From positions 1,984,001 through 2,048,000 of the forward strand of contig NW_026947546.1 in assembly GCF_034190915.1 (NCBI RefSeq): a stretch of 64,000 nucleotides of DNA, given 5' to 3'. Every line of letters begins with the position of its first letter. The first letter of the stretch is position 1. Shown piece after piece: positions 42,546 to 56,173 of the stretch. The DNA comes from Cavia porcellus. Its lineage: Eukaryota > Chordata > Mammalia > Rodentia > Caviidae. The translations under genes were made by a program, and so were the position numbers. The notes beneath the pieces were generated by a model. It saw nothing but the letters and a program-made list of their open reading frames with translations, did no database searches and was not told the DNA's origin.

Positions 42546-45500
42546 CATATTCTTATCACCTAACCCATAACCCTAACCAAAACCCGAACCCTAAACCTAA
42601 CCCTAAACCTAATAGTAGCCCTGAACCTATCAGTCTTCCGAAGCCTAACCCTGGCCCTATCCCTAACACCTAACCCCTAAACCTAACCCTAACCTGCCCC
42701 TAACCCTAACCTTAAACGTAACCGTAAACCTAACCCTAACCCTAACCCTAACCCTAACCATTACACGAACACTAACACTAATCCTAAACTCTAACCCTAA
42801 CACTTACCCTAACCCTAACCCTAAACTGTAAAACCAAACCCTAACCCTAACAAAAACGCTAACCCAAAATCTAAACCTAACCTGAAACCAAATCCTAACA
42901 TTAACCCTAACACTAACCATTACCCTAAACCTAACCCTAACCCATAACAATAACCCTAACCCTAACCATAACCCTAACCCTAACACTAACTTCTAACCTT
43001 AACCCTAACCATAATCATAACCCTAAGACTAAATCTCACCCTAAACTCTAACACTAACCCTAAACGTAACCCTACCCCTAAACCTAAACCATATCATAAC
43101 CCTAGACCTAACACTAAACCTAAACCAAAACCTAACCCTAACACTAAACCTAACCCTAAAACCTAACCCTAACCCTAAAACTAAGCATAACCCTAAAACT
43201 AACCATAACCCTAAACTTAAGCTTAACCCTAACCCCGACCCTATCCCTAAACCTGACCCTAAACCTAACCCTAATCTAACCCTAACCCTAACCATAACCG
43301 TAACCCTTACCCTATACTCTAACCCTAACGCTAACCATAACCATAATCTCTAACTCTAAAAGATAACAATAAACCTAACCCTAAACCGAACCATAAACCT
43401 AAACCTAAACTTAACCCTAACCATAACGCTAACCCTAACCGTAACCCTAGTTTTAACCCTAAGCCGAATACTAACACTAATCCATAACCCTAAACTTAAA
43501 CCTTACCATAACCCTAACACTAAATGCAAAACTAGCCACTAACACTAACACTAACCATATCCATAATCCCTAACCCTAATCCTAACCCTAACACTAAAAC
43601 TAGCCATAACCCTAAATGTAACACCAACACTAAACGTAACCCTAAACATAACCTTAACAATATCCTTAACACCTAACCCCTAGCCCTAACCCAAAACCTA
43701 AACCTAACCATAACCCTAACACTAACACTAATGCTAACCCTAAACCCTAACCATAACCCTCACCCTAACGCTAACCCAAAACCTACCTCTAATCCCTATC
43801 CTAAACCTAACCCTAACCCTAAACCTAACCCTAAACCGAACACTAACCGTAACACTAAACATAACCTTAACCCTAACCCTCCCTAACTATAACCATAACC
43901 CTAAACCAAAGTCTAACACTAACCCTAACTTTAACACTTAACCCTAAACCTTAAACCTAAACCTAACATCTAACCCTAAACCTATCCCTAAACAAAGCCT
44001 AACCATAACCCTAACCCTAACACTCTAAAATTAACCCATACCGAAACCCTAACCCTATCAATAACACTAACCCTAACCCTAACCCTAACTTCTAACTCTA
44101 ACCCTAACCCCTACACTATCCCTAACACTAAACCTAACCCTAACTGAAACCCTAACCCTAAAGCTAACCTCTAACCCTAACCCTAGCCCTTACCCTAACC
44201 CAAACCCCTACGCAAAACCTAACCCTAACCCTAACCCTAAACCTCACACTAACCCTAAACCTAACCCTAACCCTAAACCTAACATTAACCCTCACCCTAA
44301 CCCTAACCCTAACCCTAACCCTAACACTCCCCCTAAGCCTATCCCTATCGCTAACCCTAACCATAACCATAACCCAAACACTAACACCAAAACCCTAACC
44401 CTAATCATAACACAAAACCTCACTCTAACCCTAACCCTAACCCTAGCTCTAATCCTAACCTTCTAGCCCTGACCCTAACCCTAATCCTAACCCTAACCCT
44501 AACACCTTAGCCTAACCCTAACACCTAACCCTAATCCTAACCCTATCCCTAACCGTAAACCTAATGCTAACCCTATCCCTAACCCTAACCCTATCAATAA
44601 ACTAAACCCTAGCCCTAAAACTATCCCTAAACCTAATCCTAGAACTGAGCCTAACGCTAACTCTAACTGTAAACTTAATGCTAATCCATAACCAAAACCC
44701 TAACCCAAACCCTGAAACTCACTCTAACCCTATCCCGAATCCATAAACCTAACCCTAACCCTAACCCAAACACTAACCCCGAAACCCTAACCCTAAACCT
44801 AACCCGAACCCTAATCCTAAACTTAATCCTAAACCTAACCCTAAACCTAACCATAAACCTAACGGTAACCCTAAGACTAACCCTAACCCTAACACTAACA
44901 CGAACACAAATTCATAACTCTAAACCTAACTCTAACCCTAACCCTAATCCCTAACCCTTACGATAAGCCTAACCCTAACCCAAAACCTAAACCCTATCCC
45001 TAATCGCTAACCGTAACCATAACCATAACCCAAACACTAACACCAAAACCCTAATTCTAATCATAACACAAAACCTCACCGTAACCCTAACCCTAACCCT
45101 AGCTCTAATCCTAACCTTCTAACTCTAAACATAACCCTAATCCTAACCCGAACGCTAACACTAACACCTACCCATAACCCTAACCCTAACACCTACCCCT
45201 AACCCTAACCCTAACCCCTAACCCTATCCCTAACCGTAAACCTAATGCTAACGCTATCCCTAACCCTAAAACTATCAATAAACCGAACCCTAGCCCTAAA
45301 TCTATCCCTAACCCTAATCCTAGAAATGAGCCTAAAACTAACTCTATCTGTAAACGTAACAGTAATCCATAACCCTAACCCTAACCCTAGCCATAAACTC
45401 ACTCTAACACTGTCCCTAATTCCTAACTCTAACTCTAACCCTAACCCAAACAGTAACCCCGAAACCCTAAGCATAAACCTAACCCTAACATTAATCCTGA

Positions 45501-45959
45501 CTTTCTAACCCTAACCCTAACCCTAGCCCTAACGCTAACGCTAAAACTAACCCTAACCCGAAACCCTAACCCTAACCCGAAGCCTAACACTAACACCTAA
45601 CCCTAACCACAACCCTATCATTAAACCTAAACTTAATGCTAAACCTGTCCCTAACCCTAACCCAGACAATAAACCTAACCCTAAACCTAAAACTATCCCT
45701 AACCCTAATCATAATACTGAGCCTAACACTAACCCTAAGCCTAACCCTAACCCTAATTTCTAACTCTAACCCTAACCAGAACAGTAACCCTAGTCCATAA
45801 CCCTAACATTAACCTTTACAGTAACCCTAACCCTAACCGTAACATTAACCCCTAAGCCTGACCCTAACCTTATCCCTAATCCCTAAGCCTAGCTCTAACA
45901 ATAACACTAACCCTAACCATAAACCTAAACATAACTGTAAACCTAACCCTAACCATAAC
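42546..45959 (-). repeat. Monomer U11, 3414 bp (dimer half)
   Basis: Landmark B at 43878. It pairs with U10 to make the 6806-bp dimer and matches the first part of U13 at offset 6806 until 51017. Confidence 0.9.
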
Positions 45960-48900
45960 CATATTCTTATCACCTAACCCATAACCCTAACCAAAACCCG
46001 AACCCTAAACCTAACCCTAAACCTAATAGTAACCCTGAATCTATCAGTCTTCCGAAGCCTAACACTGACCCTATCCCTAACACCTAACCCCTAAACCTAA
46101 ACCTAACTTGCCCCTAACCCTAACCTTAAACGTAACCGTAAACCTAACCCTAACCCTAACCCTAACCCTAACCATTACACTAACACTATCACTAATCCTA
46201 AACTCTAACCCTAACACCCTAACCCTAACTCTAAACTGTAAAACCAAACCCTAACCCTAACACAAACCCTAACCCAAAATCTAAACCTAACCCGAAACCA
46301 AATCCTAACCCTAACCCTAACCCTAACCCATAACAATAACCCTAACCCTAACCCTAACCCTTAACAATAACCCTAACCCTAACCGTAACCCTAACCCTAA
46401 CACAAACTTCTAACCTTAACCCTAAACATAATCATAACCCTAAGACTAAGTCTCACCCTAAACTCTAACACTAACCCTAAATGTAACCCTAACCCTAAAC
46501 CTAGAGCATATCATAACCCTAAACCTAACACTAAACCTAACCCAAAACCTAAACCTAACACTAAACCTAACATTAAAACCTAACCCTAACACTAACACTA
46601 ACCCTAACCCTAAAATTAACCATAACCTTAACATTAACCTTAAACCTAACCCCAACCCTATCCCTAAACCTGACCCTAAACCTAACCCTAATCTAACCCT
46701 AACCCTAACCATAACGCTAACACATACCCTTACCCTAAACTCTAACCCTAACGCTAACCCTAACCCTAATCTCTAACTCTAAATGCTAACAATAAACCTA
46801 ACCCTAAACCGAACCCTAAATCTAAACCTAACCTTAACCATAACCATAACGCTAACCTAAACCGTAACCCTAGTTTTAACCCTAAGCCGAATACTAACAC
46901 TAATCCATAACTCTAACCTTAACCCTTACCATAACCCTAACACTAAATGTCAAACTAGCCCCTAACCCTAACACTAACCCTATCCGTAATCCCTTACCCT
47001 AATCCTAACCCTAACACTAAAACTAGCCATAACCCTAAATGTAACACCAACACTAAACGTAACCCTAAACATAACCTTAACCATATCCTTAACACCTAAC
47101 CCCAACCCTAACCCAAACCCTAAACGTCACCATAACCCTAACACTAACATTCATGCTAACCCTAAACCCTAACCATAACCCTCACCCTAATGCTAACCCA
47201 AAACCTACCTCTAATCCCTATCCTAAACCTAACCCTAACCCTAAACCTAACCCCAAACCGAACACTAACCGTAACACTAAACATAACCTTAACCCTAACC
47301 CTCCCTAACTATAACCATAACCCTAAACCAAAGTCTAACACTAACCCTAACTTTAACACTTAACCCTAAACCTTAAACCTAAACCTAACATCTAACACTA
47401 AACCTATCCCTAAACAAAGCCTAACCATAACCCTAACCCTAACACTCAAAAACTAACCCATACCGAAACCCTAACCCTATCAATAACACTAACCGTAGCC
47501 CTAGCCCTAACTTCTAACTCTAACCAAAACCCTTACACTATCCCAAACACTGAACCTAACCCTAACTGAAACCGTAACCCTAAACCTAACATCTAACCCT
47601 AACCCTAGCCCTTACCCTAACCCAAACCCCTACGCAAAACCTAACCCTAACCCTAACCCTAAACCTCACACTAACCCTAAACCTAACCCTAACCCTAAAC
47701 CTAACATTAACCCTAACCCTAACCCTAACCATAACCATAACACTCACCCTAACCCTATCCCTAATTGATAACCCTAACCATAATCATAACCGAAACACTA
47801 ACACCAAAACTCTAACCCTAATCATAACACAAAACCTCACCGTAACCCTAACCCTAAACCTAGCTCTAATCCTAACCATCTAGCCCTGACCCTAACCCTA
47901 ATCCTAAACCTAACCCTAACACCTAACACTTACACCTAACCCTAACCCTAAAACTGTCGCTAACCGTAAACCTAATGTTAACCCTATCCCTAACCCTAAC
48001 CCTATCAATAAACTAAACCCTAGCACTAAAACTATCCCTAAACCTAATCCTAGAACTGAGCCTAACGCTAACTCTAACTGTAAACTTAACGCTAATCCAT
48101 AAACATAACCCTAACCCAAACCATAAAACTCACTCTAACCCTATCCCTAATCCCTAACACTAAACCTAACTCTAACCCAAACACTAACCCCGAATCCCTA
48201 ACCCTAAACCTAACCCGAACCCTAATCCTAAACTTAACCCTAACCCTAACCCAAAACCTAACCATAACACTAACCGTAACCCTAAGCCTAACCCTAAACA
48301 TAACACTAACACAAACACAAATTCATAACCCTAAACCTAACTCTAACGCTAACCCTAATCCCTAACCCTTACGATAAGCCTAACCCTAACCCAAAACCTA
48401 AACCCTATCCCTAAACGCTAACCGTAACCATAACCATAACCGAAACACTAACACCAAAACCCTAATTCTAATCGTAACACAAAACCTCACCGTAACCCTA
48501 ACCCTAACCCTAGCTCTAATCCTAACCTTCTAACTCTAAACCTAACCCTAATTCTAACACGAACCCTAACAGTAACACCTACCCCTAACCCTAACCCCTA
48601 ACCCTAACCCTAAACCTTTCCCTAACCGTAAACCTAATGCTAACCCTATCCCTAAACCTAAACCTATCAATAAACCGAACCCTAGCCCTAAAACTATCCC
48701 TATCCCTAATCCTAGAACTGAGCCTAAAACTAACTCTAACTGTAAACCTAACCCTAATCCATAACTCTAACCCTAACCCTACCCCTAAACACACTCTAAC
48801 CCTATCCCTAATCCCTAACCCTAACCCTAACCCTAACCCAAACACTAACCCCGAAACACTAACCCTAAAGCTAATCCTAACATTAATACTAACTTTCTAA

Positions 48901-49351
48901 CCCTAACCCTAACCCTAGCCCTAACCCTATCGCTAAAACTAACCCTAACCCGAATCCCTAACCCTAACCCTAAGCCTAACACTAACACCTAACCCTAACC
49001 ATAACCCTATCATTAAACCTAAAAATAATGCTAACCCTGTCCCTAACCCTAACCCAGACAATAAACCTAACCCTAAACCTAAAACTATCCCTAAACCTAA
49101 TCATAATACTGAGCCTAACACTAACCCTAAGCCTAACCCTAACCCTAATTTCTAACTCTAACCCTAACCAGAACAGTAACGCTAGTTCATAAGTCTAACA
49201 TTAACCTTTACAATAACCCTAACCCTAACCGTAACACTAACCCCTAAGCCTGACCCTAACCTTATCCCTAATCCCTAAGCCTAGCTCTAACAATAACACT
49301 AACCATAACCATAACCCTAAACATAACTGTAAACCTAACCCTAACCATAAC
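45960..49351 (-). repeat. Monomer U12, 3392 bp (second copy of U10)
   Basis: Landmark B at 47300. Same length as U10 and the same variants throughout, apart from the 46563 change. Confidence 0.9.
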
Positions 49352-52300
49352 CATATTCTTATCACCTAACCCATAACCCTAACCAAAACCCGAACCCTAA
49401 ACCTAACCCTAAACCTAATAGTAGCCCTGAACCTATCAGTCTTCCGAAGCCTAACCCTGGCCCTATCCCTAACACCTAACCCCTAAACCTAACCCTAACC
49501 TGCCCCTAACCCTAACCTTAAACGTAACCGTAAACCTAACCCTAACCCTAACCCTAACCCTAACCATTACACGAACACTAACACTAATCCTAAACTCTAA
49601 CCCTAACACTTACCCTAACCCTAACCCTAAACTGTAAAACCAAACCCTAACCCTAACAAAAACGCTAACCCAAAATCTAAACCTAACCTGAAACCAAATC
49701 CTAACATTAACCCTAACACTAACCATTACCCTAAACCTAACCCTAACCCATAACAATAACCCTAACCCTAACCATAACCCTAACCCTAACACTAACTTCT
49801 AACCTTAACCCTAACCATAATCATAACCCTAAGACTAAATCTCACCCTAAACTCTAACACTAACCCTAAACGTAACCCTACCCCTAAACCTAAACCATAT
49901 CATAACCCTAGACCTAACACTAAACCTAAACCAAAACCTAACCCTAACACTAAACCTAACCCTAAAACCTAACCCTAACCCTAAAACTAAGCATAACCCT
50001 AAAACTAACCATAACCCTAAACTTAAGCTTAACCCTAACCCCGACCCTATCCCTAAACCTGACCCTAAACCTAACCCTAATCTAACCCTAACCCTAACCA
50101 TAACCGTAACCCTTACCCTATACTCTAACCCTAACGCTAACCATAACCATAATCTCTAACTCTAAAAGATAACAATAAACCTAACCCTAAACCGAACCAT
50201 AAACCTAAACCTAAACTTAACCCTAACCATAACGCTAACCCTAACCGTAACCCTAGTTTTAACCCTAAGCCGAATACTAACACTAATCCATAACCCTAAA
50301 CTTAAACCTTACCATAACCCTAACACTAAATGCAAAACTAGCCACTAACACTAACACTAACCATATCCATAATCCCTAACCCTAATCCTAACCCTAACAC
50401 TAAAACTAGCCATAACCCTAAATGTAACACCAACACTAAACGTAACCCTAAACATAACCTTAACAATATCCTTAACACCTAACCCCTAGCCCTAACCCAA
50501 AACCTAAACCTAACCATAACCCTAACACTAACACTAATGCTAACCCTAAACCCTAACCATAACCCTCACCCTAACGCTAACCCAAAACCTACCTCTAATC
50601 CCTATCCTAAACCTAACCCTAACCCTAAACCTAACCCTAAACCGAACACTAACCGTAACACTAAACATAACCTTAACCCTAACCCTCCCTAACTATAACC
50701 ATAACCCTAAACCAAAGTCTAACACTAACCCTAACTTTAACACTTAACCCTAAACCTTAAACCTAAACCTAACATCTAACCCTAAACCTATCCCTAAACA
50801 AAGCCTAACCATAACCCTAACCCTAACACTCTAAAATTAACCCATACCGAAACCCTAACCCTATCAATAACACTAACCCTAACCCTAACCCTAACTTCTA
50901 ACTCTAACCCTAACCCCTACACTATCCCTAACACTAAACCTAACCCTAACTGAAACCCTAACCCTAAAGCTAACCTCTAACCCTAACCCTAGCCCTTACC
51001 CTAACCCAAACCCCTACACAAAACCTAACCCTAACCCTAACCCTAAAGCTCACACTAACCCTAAACCTAACTCTAAACCTAAACCTAACATTAACCCTAA
51101 CCCTAACCCTAACCCTAACCCTAACACTCACCCTAACCCTATCCCTATCGCTAACCCTAACAATAACCATAACCCAAACACAAACACCAAAACCCTAACC
51201 CTAATCATAACACAAAACCTCACTCTAACACTAACCCTAACCCTAGCTCTAATCCTAACCTTCTACCCCTGACCCTAACCCTAATCCTAACCCTAACCCT
51301 AACACCTTAGCCTAACCCTAACACCTAACCCTAACCCTAACCCTATCCCTAACCGTAAACCTAATGCTAACCCTATCCCTAACCCTAACCCTATCAATAA
51401 ACTAAACCCTAGCCCTAAAACTATCCCTAAACCTAATCCTAGAACTGAGCCTAACGCTAACTCTAACTGTAAACTTAATGCTAATCCATAACCAAAACCC
51501 TAACCCAAACCCTGAAACTCACTCTAACCCTATCCCTAATCCATAAACCTAACCCTAACCCTACCCCAAACACTAACCCCGAAACCCTAACCCTAAACCT
51601 AACCCGAACCCTAATCCTAAACTTAATCCTAACCCTAACCCTAAACCTAACCATAACCCTAACGGTAACCCTAAGACTAACCCTAACCCTAACACTAACA
51701 CGAACACAAATTCATAACCCTAAACCTAACTCTAACCCTAACCCTAATCCCTAACCCTTACGATAAGCCTAACCCTAACCCAAAACCTAAACCCTATCCC
51801 TAATCGCTAACCGTAACCATAACCATAACCCAAAAACTAACACCAAAACCCTAATTCTAAGCATAACACAAAACCTCACCGTAACCCTAACCCTAACCCT
51901 AGCTCTAATCCTAACCTTCTAACTCTAAACATAACCCTAATCCTAACCCGAACCCTAACACTAACACCTACCCATAACCCTAACCCTAACACCTACCCCT
52001 AACCCTAACCCTAACCCCTAACCCTATCCCTAATCGTAAACCTAATGCTAACGCTATCCCTAACACTAAAACTATCAATAAACCGAACCCTAGCCCTAAA
52101 TCTATCCCTAACCCTAATCCTAGAAATGAGCCTAAAACTAACTCTATCTGTAAACGTAACAGTAATCCATAACCCTAACCCTAACCCTAGCCATAAACTC
52201 ACTCTAACCCTGTCCCTAATTCCTAACTCTAACTCTAACCCTAACCCAAACAGTAACCCCGAAACCCTAACCATAAACCTAACCCTAACATTAATCCTGA

Positions 52301-52757
52301 CTTTCTAACCCTAACCCTAACACTAGCCCTAACGCTAATGCTAAAACTAACCCTAACCGAAACCCTAACCCTAACCCGAAGCCTAACACTAACACCTAAC
52401 CCTAACCACAACCCGATCATTAAACCTAAACTTAATGCTAACCCTGTCCCTAACCCTAACCCAGACAAAAACCTAACCCTAAACCTAAAACTTTCCCTAA
52501 CCCTAATCATAATACTGAGCCTAACACTAACCCTAAGCCTAACCCTAACCCTAATTTCTAACTCTAACCCTAACCAGAACAGTAACCCTAGTCCATAACC
52601 CTAACATTAACCTTTACAGTAACCCTAACCCTAACCGTAACATTAACCCCTAAGCCTGACCCTAACCTTATCCCTAATCCCTAAGCCTAGCTCTAACAAT
52701 AACACTAACCCTAACCATAACCCTAAACATAACTGTAACCCTAACCCTAACCATAAC
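49352..52757 (-). repeat. Monomer U13, 3406 bp
   Basis: Landmark B at 50684. Identical to U11 up to 51017. At 51018 (cctacac against cctacgc) the match turns into a merely similar copy with scattered differences and a net shift of several bases. Confidence 0.88.
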
Positions 52758-55700
52758 CATATTCTTATCACCTAACCCATAACCCTAACCAAAACCCGAA
52801 CCCTAAACCTAACCCTCAAACTAATAGTAACCCTGAATCTATCAGTCTTCCGAAGCCTAACACTGACCCTATCCCTAACACCTAACCCCTAAACCTAAAC
52901 CTAACTTGCCCCTAACCCTAACCTTAAACGTAACCGTAAACCTAACCCTAACCCTAACCCTAACCCTAACCATTACACTAACACTATCACTAATCCTAAA
53001 CTCTAACCCTAACACCCTAACCCTAACCCTAAACTGTAAAACCAAACCCTAACCCTAACACAAACCCTAACCCAAAATCTAAACCTAACCCGAAAAAAAA
53101 TCCTAACCCTAACCCTAACCCTAACCCATAACAATAACCCTAACTCTAACCCTAACCCTTAACAATAACCCTAACCCTAACCGTAACCCTAACCCTAACA
53201 CAAACTTCTAACCTTAACCCTAACCATAATCATAACCCTAAGACTAAATCTCACCCTAAACTCTAACATTAACCCTAAATGTAACCCTAACCCTAAACCT
53301 AGAGCATATCATAACCCTAAACCTAACACTAAACCTAACCCAAAACCTAAACCTAACACTAAACCTAACATTAAAACCTAACCCTAACCCTAACACTAAC
53401 CCTAACCCTAAAACTAACCATAACCCTAACATTAACCTTAACCCTAACCCCAACCCTATACCTAAACCTGACCCTAAACCTAACCCTAATCTAACCCTAA
53501 CCCTAACCATAACGCTAACACTTACCCTTACCCTAAACTCTAACCCTAACGCTAACCCTAACCCTAATCTCTAACTCTAAACGCTAACAATAAACCTAAC
53601 CCTAAACCGAACCCTAAATCTAAACCTAACCTTAACCATAACCATAACGCTAACCTAAACCGTAACCCTAGTTTTAACACTAAGCCGAATACTAACACTA
53701 ATCCATAACCCTAACCTTAACCCTTACCATAACCCTAACACTAAATGTAAAACTAGCCCCTAACCCTAACACTAACCCTATCCGTAATCCCTTACCATAA
53801 TCCTAACCCTAACACTAAAACTAGCCATAACCCTAAATGTAACACCAACACTAAACGTAACCCTAAACATAACCTTAACCATATCCTTAACACCTAACCT
53901 CAACCCTAACCCAAACCCTAAACCTCACCATAACCCTAACACTAACATTCATGCTAACCCTAAACCCTAACCATAACCCTCACCCTAACGCTAACCCAAA
54001 ACCTACCTCTAATCCCTTTCCTAAACCTAACCCCAACCCTAAACCTAACCCTAAACCGAACACTAACCGTAACCCTAAACATAACCTTAACCCTAAACCT
54101 CCCTACCTATAACCATAACCCTAAACCAAAGTCTAACACTAACCCTAACTATAACGCTTAACCTTAACCTTAAACCTAACCCTAACATCTAACACTAAAC
54201 CTATCCCAAAACAAAGCCTAACCATAACCCTAACCCTAACACTCAAAAACTAACCCATACCGAAACCCTAACCCTATCAATAACACTAACCCTAGCCCTA
54301 ACCCTAACTTCTAACTCTAACACAAACCCTTACACTATCCCTAACACTGAACCTAACACTAACTGAAACCCTAACCCTAAAGCTAACCTCTAACCCTAAA
54401 CCTTGCCCTTACCAAAACCCAAACCCCTACGCAAAACCTAACCCTAACACTAACCCTAAACCTCACACTAACCCTAAACCTAACCCTAACACTAAACCTA
54501 ACATTAACCCTAACCCTAACCCTAACACTCACCCTAACCCTATCCCTAATCGCTAACCCTAACCATAACCATAACCCAAACACTAACACCAAAACCCTAA
54601 CCCTAATCATAACACAAATCCTCACCGTAACCCTAAACCTAACCCTAGCTCTAATCCTAACCTTCTAGCCCTGACCCTAACCCTAATCCTAACCCTAACA
54701 CTAACACCTACCCCTATCACTAACACCTAACCCTAACCCTAACCCTATCCCTAACCGTAAACATAATGCTAACCCTATCCCTAACCCTAACCCTAATAAA
54801 CTAAACTAAATACACTAAACTAAACTCAATAAACTAAACCCTAGTCCTAAATCTATCCCTAAACCTAATCCTAGAAGTGAGCCTAACGCTAACTCTAACT
54901 GTAAGCTTAACGCTAATCCATAACCATAACCCTAACCCAAACCTTAAACTCACTCTCTTTCCCTAATCCCTAACCCTAACCCTAAACCTAACACAAACAC
55001 TAGCCCCGAAACCCTAACCCTAAAACTAACCCGAAACCTAATCCTAAACTTAACCCTAACCCTAATCCTAAATCTAACCATAACCCTAACCGTAACCCTA
55101 AGACTAACCCTAACCCTAACACTAACATGAACACAAATTCATAACCCTAAACCTAACTCTAACCCTAACCCTAATCCCTAACCCTTAGGATAAGCCTAAC
55201 CCTAACCCAAAACCTAAACCCTATCCCTAATCGCTAAACGTCACCATAACCATAACCCAAACACTAACACCAAAACCCTAATTCTAATAATAACACAAAT
55301 CCTCACGATAACCCTAACCCTAACCCTAGCTCTAATCCTAACCTTCTAACTCTAAACATAACCCTAATCCTAACCCGAAACCTAAAACTAAACACCTACC
55401 CCTAACCCTAACCCTAACCCCTAACCCTAACCCTAACCCTATCCCTAACCGTAAACCTAATGCGAATCCTATCCCTAACCCTAAACCTATCAATAAACCA
55501 AACCCTAGCCCTAAAACTATCCCAATCCCTAATACTAGAACTGAGCCTAAAATTAACTCTAACAGTAAACCTAACCCTAATCCATAACCCTAACCCTAAC
55601 CCTAACCCTAAACTCACTCTAACCCTATCCCTAATCCCTAACCCTAACACTAACACTAACCCAAACACTAACACGGAAACCCAAACCCTAAACCTAATCC

Positions 55701-56173
55701 TAACATTAATCCTAACCTACTAACCCTAACCCTAACCCTAGCACTAACCCTAACGCTAAAAATAACCGTAACCCGAAACCCTAACCGTAAACCTAAACCT
55801 AACACTAACACCTAACCCTAACCATAACCCTATCATTAAATCTAAACTTAATGCTAACCCTGTCCCTAACCCTAACCCAGACAATAAACCTAACCCTAAA
55901 CCTAAAACTATCCCTAACCCTAATCATAATACTGAGCCTAATACTAACCCTAAGCCTATCCCTAACACTAATTTCTAACTCTAACCCTAACCAGAACAGT
56001 AACCCTAGTCCATAACCCTAACATTAACCTTTACAATAACCCTAACCCTAACCGTAACACTAACCCCTAAGCCTGACCCTAACCTTATCCCTAATCCCTA
56101 ACCTAGCTCTAACAAAAACACTAACCCTAACCATAACCCTAAACATAACTCTAAACCTAACCCTAACCATAAC
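52758..56173 (-). repeat. Monomer U14, 3416 bp
   Basis: Landmark B at 54098. It carries two private oddities: an A8 run at 53093-53100, where other copies read gaaaccaaat, and a 30-bp A/T-rich insertion at 54796-54825. Near 54955 it also reads actctctttccc where others read actctaaccctatccc. Confidence 0.87.
54796..54825. repeat. 30-bp A/T-rich insertion of short actaaa-like repeats
   Basis: Other copies read ccctatcaataaactaaacc here. U14 has extra ataaact/actaaac pieces between ccta and tcaataaac. It looks like local slippage on the neighbouring ataaactaaac motif and is among the least telomere-like spots in the window. Confidence 0.75.

Larger units (their letters stand above)
36854..51017 (-). 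repeat. Higher-order repeat: 6806-bp dimer, about 2.08 copies
   Basis: Landmarks in 36854-44211 recur in 43660-51017 at a constant offset of 6806: B at 37072/43878/50684 and 40494/47300, A at 39154/45960 and 42546/49352. The bounding mismatches are 36853/43659 and 44212/51018. I found one internal mismatch (39757/46563), so identity over about 7.36 kb is likely above 99.9%. Confidence 0.9.

Noticed and set aside
54780..54840. Target site or remnant of a transposable element
   Set aside because: No terminal inverted repeats, target-site duplication or coding remnant; the inserted bases are variants of the adjoining ataaactaaac motif.
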